A stretch of DNA of 64,000 bases from contig NZ_VWWJ01000005.1 of assembly GCF_011753055.1 (NCBI RefSeq), forward strand, positions 310,001 to 374,000. The letters are read 5' to 3'. A program made the position numbers and the translations under genes. Of this stretch, positions 59,137 through 64,000 are shown in pieces. The DNA comes from Burkholderia sp. Ax-1719 (lineage in GTDB: Bacteria > Pseudomonadota > Gammaproteobacteria > Burkholderiales > Burkholderiaceae). Under the pieces are notes generated by a model. That model worked only from the letters and a program-made list of their open reading frames with translations, did not search any database and had not been told where the DNA came from. Position 1 is the first letter of the stretch, and the number at the start of each line of letters is the position of its first letter.

Positions 59137-60732
59137 GTGACTTCTACCCATTCCCCCTTGCCGTTTCGCGACGCGCTGCTGGCCATGCTCGGCATCGGCC
59201 TCGTCAACATGCTGGTCGCGCTCGATCAGACCGTCGTCAGTACCGCCTTGCCGTCGATCGTCGCCGAACTGCACGGTTTCCAGTATTACGCGTGGATCGC
59301 GAGCGCCTATCTGCTGGCGTCAGTGGTGACCGTGCCCGTGTTCGGCCGGCTCGGCGATTATTTTGGGCGCAAGCGTTTCGTGCTGGCGGCCGTGATTGTG
59401 TTCACAGTGGCTTCGGTGCTGTGCGGCCTCGCCACCGACATGCGCTTCCTGGCGGCGGCGCGCGCGTTGCAGGGCGTGGGCGGCGGCATGATGGTAGGCA
59501 CCGCGTTCGCCTCGATCCCCGATCTGTTTCCTGACCCGCGCGCCCGCGTGCGCTGGCAGGTGGTGATGGCGGCGGCCTACGGCATCGGCACGGCGGCGGG
59601 GCCGTCACTGGGCGGCTGGCTTTCCGAGCATTTCGGCTGGCGTTCGACCTTCATGGTCAATCTGCCGGTGGGCGCGCTGGCGCTGTACTTCATCTGGGCC
59701 CATCTGCCGGCTTATCGTCCTGCGCGCACGGGCGAGGTGCGGATCGACTGGACCGGAGCGGTGCTGGTCGCGCTCGTGCTGGGCGGCTTTCAGACTGTCA
59801 TCGAGGCAGTGCCCAAAGACGGACTGACGACGGGCAATCTCGTGCTGATCGTGCTGGTCGCCATCGGCGCGGCGGCGCTGCTCGTGTGCGAGCGGCGCGC
59901 CACGCACCCGATCATTCCGCTCGATCTCTTTCGCGACCCGCAGCTCGTCACGCTATTTACCTTGTCGACGCTGTCCGGCTTCGTGATGTTCTCGCTGATC
60001 TTCTTTGCGCCGCTGCTGCTGCAAGGCGGTTTCGGACTGTCGCCGCAGCAGGCCGGCCTGCTGGCAACGCCGATCGCGGCGTGTATCGCGCTGGGCAGCC
60101 TCGTCAACACGCGCATCGTGATTCACCTGAAAAAGCCGACTGCCATCCTGAGCGTCGGCTTCGGCCTGCTAGTGGCGGCTTCGGTAGGACTGGCGTTTAC
60201 CACGCGCAGCACGTCTTATCTGTGGCTCGAACTCTCGATGGCCGCGGTGGGCATCGGACTCGGTTTCATCCTCAACAATCTCAATATCTTCGGCCAGGAG
60301 ATTGCCGGGCGCGAGCGATTTGGCATTACCACGGCGCTGCTGCAATCGACGCGCATGGTGGGCGGCATGCTCGGCACCAGCATCGTGGCGACGATCGTGA
60401 ACCATCGTTATGCGGCGGGCATTGGCGACGCGCTTGCCGTGCTCGGCGCACCAGGCGCGGCGCGCTGGCAGCCGCAACTGTCCGACCCGCGCGTGCTGAT
60501 CGATCCGGCGCTGCGCGACGGACTAACGCTCCATATGAAGGCGGCGGGCCTCGATGGCGCGGCGTTGATCGAGGCGGTGCGGCATGTGCTGGTCGATGCC
60601 ATCCATTTGGGTATCGGCCTAACCGGCTTCGCCGCGCTGGTTGCGGCGTTGTGTGTACGCCGCATTTCGCATATCCGTTTCGGCCGCGCCGCCGCATCTG
60701 CACCGGCGGATACGCCGGCCGAACCGGAATAA
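59137..60732 (+). CDS. MFS drug exporter, DHA2 family (14 TM, EmrB/QacA-like)
   Basis: A ~531-residue, 14-TM antiporter. DQTVVSTALPSIVAEL after TM1 is the DHA2 signature (motif D1), GRLGDYFGRKRFVLA the loop 2-3 motif A, and GPSLGGWLSEHFGWRS is motif C of exporters. The start is uncertain: GTG 59137 (VTSTHSPLPF) leads directly to TM1; GTG 59032 would add 35 residues of weak sequence. No regulator is adjacent. It probably exports drugs, dyes or organic acids. Confidence 0.85.
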   Translation: MTSTHSPLPFRDALLAMLGIGLVNMLVALDQTVVSTALPSIVAELHGFQYYAWIASAYLLASVVTVPVFGRLGDYFGRKRFVLAAVIVFTVASVLCGLATDMRFLAAARALQGVGGGMMVGTAFASIPDLFPDPRARVRWQVVMAAAYGIGTAAGPSLGGWLSEHFGWRSTFMVNLPVGALALYFIWAHLPAYRPARTGEVRIDWTGAVLVALVLGGFQTVIEAVPKDGLTTGNLVLIVLVAIGAAALLVCERRATHPIIPLDLFRDPQLVTLFTLSTLSGFVMFSLIFFAPLLLQGGFGLSPQQAGLLATPIAACIALGSLVNTRIVIHLKKPTAILSVGFGLLVAASVGLAFTTRSTSYLWLELSMAAVGIGLGFILNNLNIFGQEIAGRERFGITTALLQSTRMVGGMLGTSIVATIVNHRYAAGIGDALAVLGAPGAARWQPQLSDPRVLIDPALRDGLTLHMKAAGLDGAALIEAVRHVLVDAIHLGIGLTGFAALVAALCVRRISHIRFGRAAASAPADTPAEPE

Positions 60733-60892
60733 CTGTCGTTTTTATCTCACGTGTTGATCGTGCAAGCGATCCGCCCGCTGCGGTGGTTTCGGCCACCTTC
60801 GGCACAATTCGTCAGACAAAAGTGTAAGCTAGCTGACGGGTGCCGCGGATCGCGACACGAAAAACAGGTCGATTTTCGACATTGCGACGACA

Positions 60893-61483
60893 TCAAGCAG
60901 CGTCGGCCATCTGACCGAAGAGCGCATTGCGGGTCTGGGCGCTGACCGCGATTTCCAGCGCCACGGCGTTTTCCACGCCGATGCGCACCGGCGCGCCAAG
61001 GCGTCCCACTTCGATGCCGGTGCGGCGCAGCATGCGCTCGATCGGCGTCGTCGTGACCGTTACGTAGCGCGAAATCCCCATGCGGTCGGCGAACCAGACC
61101 AGCGAATGGATCGCGCGCATCGTCACTTCCGCAAATCCAAAGGCCTGCTCGTTGCTGGATTCAATGGCGAAGCGGCTCAGTTCCCAGATGTTGCGACCCG
61201 TTGGCGCATCGTTGCCATGCAGAAGCTGTGGGAAGGTGTCGCGCAGCATGTTGGGTCCTTCGGTGGGCATGAGACGCCAGCAGCCCCGAACCTTGCCGCC
61301 TCCATCCTGAATCAGCATGTAGTGGGGTCCAAGTGCGTCATACCCATCGATTTCCATACCGGCGATGGTGGGAATATCCCAGCCCATGCGGTCACGGAAC
61401 ACCCGCGCCCGCAGTCGATACATCTCGTTGATGTCCTCGTTGTCGAATTCCTGACGCAGTCCGATCCGAATCGCAGCTTGCAT
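60893..61483 (-). CDS. Acyl-homoserine-lactone synthase (LuxI family, BraI/LasI-like)
   Basis: A 196-residue synthase. Conserved residues are present in order: the R, F and W of MYRLRARVFRDRMGW, D-x2-D in EIDGYDALGP, the R of GCWRLMPTEGPNMLRDTF and the E/R of IWELSRFAIES. The presence of rsaL beside it and of long-chain-type LuxR suggests a 3-oxo-C12 or C14 type signal, as in Paraburkholderia BraI, but chain length cannot be read reliably. A lux box lies 75-90 bp upstream of ATG 61483. Confidence 0.92.
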   Translation of the reverse strand: MQAAIRIGLRQEFDNEDINEMYRLRARVFRDRMGWDIPTIAGMEIDGYDALGPHYMLIQDGGGKVRGCWRLMPTEGPNMLRDTFPQLLHGNDAPTGRNIWELSRFAIESSNEQAFGFAEVTMRAIHSLVWFADRMGISRYVTVTTTPIERMLRRTGIEVGRLGAPVRIGVENAVALEIAVSAQTRNALFGQMADAA

Positions 61484-61557
61484 GACAACTCTCCCTTTTT
61501 GGTGTGGAGGGGGCAGCGGTATGGATCGAAAGCTATGCGTATTGGATATAAAAAAAC

Positions 61558-61573
61558 ACCTATCCAGATAGGT
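61558..61573. promoter_or_regulatory. lux box in luxI-rsaL divergent region
   Basis: ACCTATC-CA-GATAGGT is a perfect 7-2-7 inverted repeat and fits lux boxes of the LasR/BraR type (ACCT...AGGT ends). It is placed between luxI and rsaL, 75 bp before luxI and 78 bp before rsaL, so LuxR could activate both. RsaL sites normally overlap or adjoin this position. Confidence 0.75.
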
Positions 61574-61651
61574 AGGTGCGCAGGGAGGGGCAGTTCAGGA
61601 GAATGGCTGGGCGGCGTCACTCAACAGGCATATCTGACAGCGAGATACAAA

Positions 61652-61981
61652 ATGGAACTTCTGGACAATCAATGGCAGGCGGGCACGAACTCCCTTCACA
61701 ATGCGGGGGACCTCTCGTCGGTAATCGACCGTGTCCTGATCATCGCGTATCGGAAAAAGAAGAAAGAAAGCCAGCGCCGTTTCTGGGCGCGGTTCGGCGT
61801 GACGCAGTCGCGCGGCAGCCGTTTTGAATCGGGCGCGGAAATTCCGCCGCCGGTTTCGATTCTGCTGGGGCTTTACTTCAACAAGACGATTTCCGATGGC
61901 GATCTTGGCCGTGCCGAGCGCGTGCTGCGCCGTCCGGACCTGCCGTCATCGTCGATGATGATGCTCAGCCCGGGTCAATAA
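61652..61981 (+). CDS. rsaL: RsaL-like repressor of AHL synthase
   Basis: A 109-residue small HTH protein. ESQRRFWARFGVTQSRGSRFESGAEIP corresponds to P. aeruginosa RsaL (ESQETFWSRFGISQSCGSRFENGENIP), the tetrahelical lambda-repressor-like fold. RsaL represses the AHL synthase promoter and keeps the signal in balance. ATG 61652 is divergent from luxI, and the 3' end overlaps the luxR stop region by 17 bp, as in lasR-rsaL-lasI topology. Confidence 0.9.
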   Translation: MELLDNQWQAGTNSLHNAGDLSSVIDRVLIIAYRKKKKESQRRFWARFGVTQSRGSRFESGAEIPPPVSILLGLYFNKTISDGDLGRAERVLRRPDLPSSSMMMLSPGQ

Positions 61982-62708
61982 GACCCATCTGGGTAGCAAT
62001 CACGGCAGCCGCACGCCGTGAGTTCACGCCGAACTTCCCGCGAATGTTCTTCATGTGGAAGTTCACGACTGCTTCGGAGCAGTTGAGAATGTGCGAAATT
62101 TCCCAGGTGGACTTGCCGAGGGCGGTCCACTTGAGACATTCTTTTTCGCGCGGCGTGAGTTTGGGAATCAGCGATTGAGCGTGGTCGCTCAGATGCCGCT
62201 GGCTGGTGTCGAGCACCAGATCGCGCAGCAGCACGAGATTGGGCAGCGCACGGTTGACGTCCTGCCAGAACGAGTCCGACGGGCTCGCATCATTCACGAA
62301 GCACAGCATGCCCGCCTCCTGGCGCGGGCCGTGGATCGGCAGGGTAATGCCGGCGCGCAGCCCGTGGGCGCGGGCTTCTTCGTACATCGTTTGCTGCTGC
62401 TCGGTGGCAAACAGTTCCGGCGACCAGATCAACGGCGACGACCGCGTCGTGCAGTGCGCGACGGTCGGGTCGAAATACGCCATGTTGTGATCGTTATAGG
62501 ATTGCCGCCAGGCCGACGAGTAATTCGTCCGGATGAACGCGTCTTCTAGCCGCATACCGGGACGCGGCAGGATCGCCAGCATGACCTGGCCAAAACCCCA
62601 CGAACTGGCGAGCTGAGACACCGCGTCGAACCACGCCGAATCCTCGGGTGCGTCGAGCACGGAAGACATCTGCTCAATGAAATGTAGAGGCACGTCAAGA
62701 CTCTCCAT
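61965..62708 (-). CDS. LuxR family AHL receptor (LasR/BraR-like)
   Basis: A 247-residue regulator. AHL-pocket residues are visible: W and Y in SSAWRQSYNDHNMAYFDPTV, D-P at its end, W in PLIWSP and G in LRAGITLPIHG. The C-terminal LuxR HTH is LTPREKECLKWTALGKSTWEISHILNCSEAVVNFHMKNI. It is transcribed toward rsaL with a 17-bp tail overlap. It presumably binds the LuxI product and the lux box at 61558. Confidence 0.92.
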   Translation of the reverse strand: MESLDVPLHFIEQMSSVLDAPEDSAWFDAVSQLASSWGFGQVMLAILPRPGMRLEDAFIRTNYSSAWRQSYNDHNMAYFDPTVAHCTTRSSPLIWSPELFATEQQQTMYEEARAHGLRAGITLPIHGPRQEAGMLCFVNDASPSDSFWQDVNRALPNLVLLRDLVLDTSQRHLSDHAQSLIPKLTPREKECLKWTALGKSTWEISHILNCSEAVVNFHMKNIRGKFGVNSRRAAAVIATQMGLIDPG

Positions 62709-63203
62709 CGGCGGTGGGCCAGACCGCAGGCGTCACTCGGGCGATATGCTGCTGCCCTTGCTAGCCTCGCTTCTTATGATGTAACAATTTATCACTAAAT
62801 TCCGCAATGATCGCCTTTATCCCCTGGCAATGCTGGCTTTGCGCCAGGGATTTGCCCGGCCTTTGGGGAAGTCCCTGACGTAAAACGGGACGTTTCTGAA
62901 CAAAAGTGCGTGTTTGACCTGTCTATGCGTGCTTACAGCAAGATAGGGCGGAATTGCATTTCAGCTTTCATTACCGATTTAGCAAATCGCTAAATCGTAA
63001 TTGGCAATAATCGTTACCGACTGCATTGCCTTAATCGGCCACTCACCGTCATTCGCCGGATGCATTTTTTTGCACCCGGCGATTTTGTTATTCAAAACGC
63101 ATAAAGTTTGAACCGGTTTGCAAATTTGCGGTAAACGCAACACAACCGCATGCCGAAACACGTTCGTCATGCGGGCATGCATGCGTCGCTGTATTGCAGC
63201 GCG
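62709..63203. other. 495-bp noncoding region with several palindromes
   Basis: The stretch is visibly richer in A and T than the rest. It should hold the luxR promoter (for example around TTACATCATAAG on the minus strand near 62780). Palindromes are CCCTGGC/GCCAGGG (62822-62849), CGATTTAGC-AAATC-GCTAAATCG (62975-62997), a CGCCGG-A-TGCA hairpin (63054-63081), AACCGGTT (63111) and GCAAATTTGC (63120). No convincing coding frame was found. A regulatory RNA is possible. Confidence 0.5.
63054..63081 (+). terminator. Hairpin followed by T-rich DNA (possible end of a plus-strand sRNA)
   Basis: CGCCGG-A-TGCA pairs with TGCA-C-CCGGCG across a T6 loop (one mismatch) and is followed by ATTTTGTTATT on the plus strand. 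No plus-strand gene lies upstream before rsaL, so it would end either an unannotated RNA or nothing. Confidence 0.4.
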
Positions 63204-63656
63204 TCAATTCTTGCGGTGCAACTCGAAAACGCGCGTTGGGCGTAGATGGTTCATGGCGTAGTGCAGCCGACCGGGGCTGCGCCGTTGCACCGGCACGCGG
63301 GAATCGGTGAGTTCGCCGTCGAGTTCGTAGGGTATTTCCGCGGCGGTCATGCCCAGGTCCACGGCCTCGAAGTCGGTCTGGGTGGCAAACGGCATGCGGT
63401 GCGCGAGGCCGCGGCTGTCGAATCCCGCCAGTCCGTCGCCGCTTTCGGGCACGCTGTCGTCGAGCGAAGCATTGCTGTTAGTGATTTCATCGGGGCCGAT
63501 CAACCCAGCGCCGGCCAGGCGCGCGGCTTCGCGATTCTTCCCGTCGGTGTCGACGGTGCTGTCATGGGTGCGGTCGTTGTGCGATTCCGCGCTGCGCGGC
63601 GGCGCGGTGGGGGCCGGCATGGACGCCGGACGACGGGTGCCATCGGAAGGAGCCAT
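63204..63656 (-). CDS. DUF3005 domain-containing protein
   Basis: A 150-residue protein with ATG 63656 and GGAGG 10 bases upstream. After a disordered Pro/Ala N-terminus, the core ITNSNASLDDSVPESGDGLAGFDSR and MPFATQTDFEAVDLG match DUF3005 as I recall it, a family found almost only in Burkholderia-group bacteria, function unknown. The end ARG-rich LHYAMNHLRPTRVFELHRKN is basic. The longer frame upstream of the ATG is not supported by a ribosome site. Confidence 0.7.
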   Translation of the reverse strand: MAPSDGTRRPASMPAPTAPPRSAESHNDRTHDSTVDTDGKNREAARLAGAGLIGPDEITNSNASLDDSVPESGDGLAGFDSRGLAHRMPFATQTDFEAVDLGMTAAEIPYELDGELTDSRVPVQRRSPGRLHYAMNHLRPTRVFELHRKN

Positions 63657-63905
63657 GGTCTGTCCTCCAGGAGGAAAGGGGCAAAAAAGTGTCTGCTGCA
63701 ACCTGCTAACCGATGCCGAGCAAGAGCCGTTCCAGCGCGCTTGCTGTGGACCCAGAATCCGGCGGAAAAGCAAGCCCGACCGCCAGGAAAACGCTTCCAG
63801 CCGCCGCGGATTTTTTTCGTTGGATCGCCGTATTTCCTCGGAGTATGATCCTCTTTCAACGAGTTGGCGCGCTTTAGATAGACGGTCCCACGGAGGATCG
63901 CCGCT

Positions 63906-64000
63906 GTGGCTTTGCCGCACGATCCTGTCGCGCCTACGAAAACGGACAAGGCAGTCAGGGGCGGACGAGACACATGCACTTCGACGCTGCATTCACGCAT
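63906..64000 (+). CDS. Possible start of a gene running off the right edge
   Basis: GTG 63906 is preceded by GGAGG (63892-63896) at 9 bp and opens a frame to the window edge beginning VALPHDPVAPTKTDKAV. The peptide is too short to assign a family. It is reported only because of the strong ribosome site. Confidence 0.3.
   Translation, partial: MALPHDPVAPTKTDKAVRGGRDTCTSTLHSR

Noticed and set aside
63809..63818. T-run after CCGCCGCGG that resembles a terminator on the plus strand
   Set aside because: The stem is only three to four base pairs and no plus-strand gene precedes it.
1..64000. CRISPR arrays, insertion sequences, prophage or toxin-antitoxin genes
   Set aside because: No regular repeat-spacer units, transposase or integrase motifs, terminal repeats or recognisable toxin pairs were seen.

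Overview
The window is high-GC DNA with dense, short-spaced operons. The porins with the AQSSVTLYG start after their signal peptide, the DUF4148 and DUF3005 proteins and the LuxI-RsaL-LuxR island point to a Burkholderiaceae bacterium, most likely Paraburkholderia or Caballeronia. No rRNA, tRNA, insertion sequence, phage or CRISPR array is visible. The content is typical of a metabolic accessory replicon: about 50 genes, rich in catabolic clusters, each with its own regulator.

Layout. (1) 1-13886: the tail of a LysR gene; an MHS transporter, M20 amidohydrolase and porin; a second porin and an FCD-GntR regulator; then an operon of GlcG-like protein, ACMSD-like amidohydrolase, extradiol dioxygenase, FAH-type hydrolase, MhpA-like monooxygenase and AAHS transporter, closed by a terminator and followed by a LysR gene. 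This looks like a complete meta-cleavage route for an unidentified aromatic acid. (2) 13883-18256: a minus-strand operon (MFS, amidohydrolase, alpha/beta hydrolase, SphA-like outer-membrane protein), divergent from a secreted GH78-like lipoprotein. (3) 21155-26935: DUF4148, a TonB siderophore receptor behind a Fur-box-like site, PiuC, and a two-component system. (4) 27117-33386: five genes plus a divergent AraC regulator, in the order of the iif/ind indole-degradation operon (indole to anthranilate). (5) 33411-39551: a MocR regulator divergent from a polyamine-type ABC transporter.

(6) 39683-46475 is the most notable region. A MetR regulator, a 100-residue unknown, QueH, MesX (DUF1852), MesD (core MetE), a flavin reductase and a MetF protein with a Cys-rich tail lie together. 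Three intergenic regions carry the same element, ATGAA-N5-CTAATGG-N4-ATGAA, in front of metR/unknown, queH and mesX. I read this as a MetR regulon that joins cobalamin-independent methionine synthesis with cobalamin-independent queuosine synthesis.

(7) 46556-52186: an HMG-CoA-lyase, CaiB CoA-transferase, MFS and amidohydrolase operon divergent from an IclR regulator, with GATAGAAC half-sites between. (8) 52217-55751: a TetR/flavin monooxygenase pair and a PunR-like LysR with a YdcZ-type transporter. (9) 55971-64000: an EgtB/SenA-like sulfoxide (or selenoneine) synthase, an FNR/ANR regulator with a self FNR box, UspA, a DHA2 drug exporter, and a LuxI-RsaL-LuxR quorum-sensing island with a lux box, then about 500 bp of AT-richer noncoding DNA, DUF3005 and a possible partial gene at the right edge.
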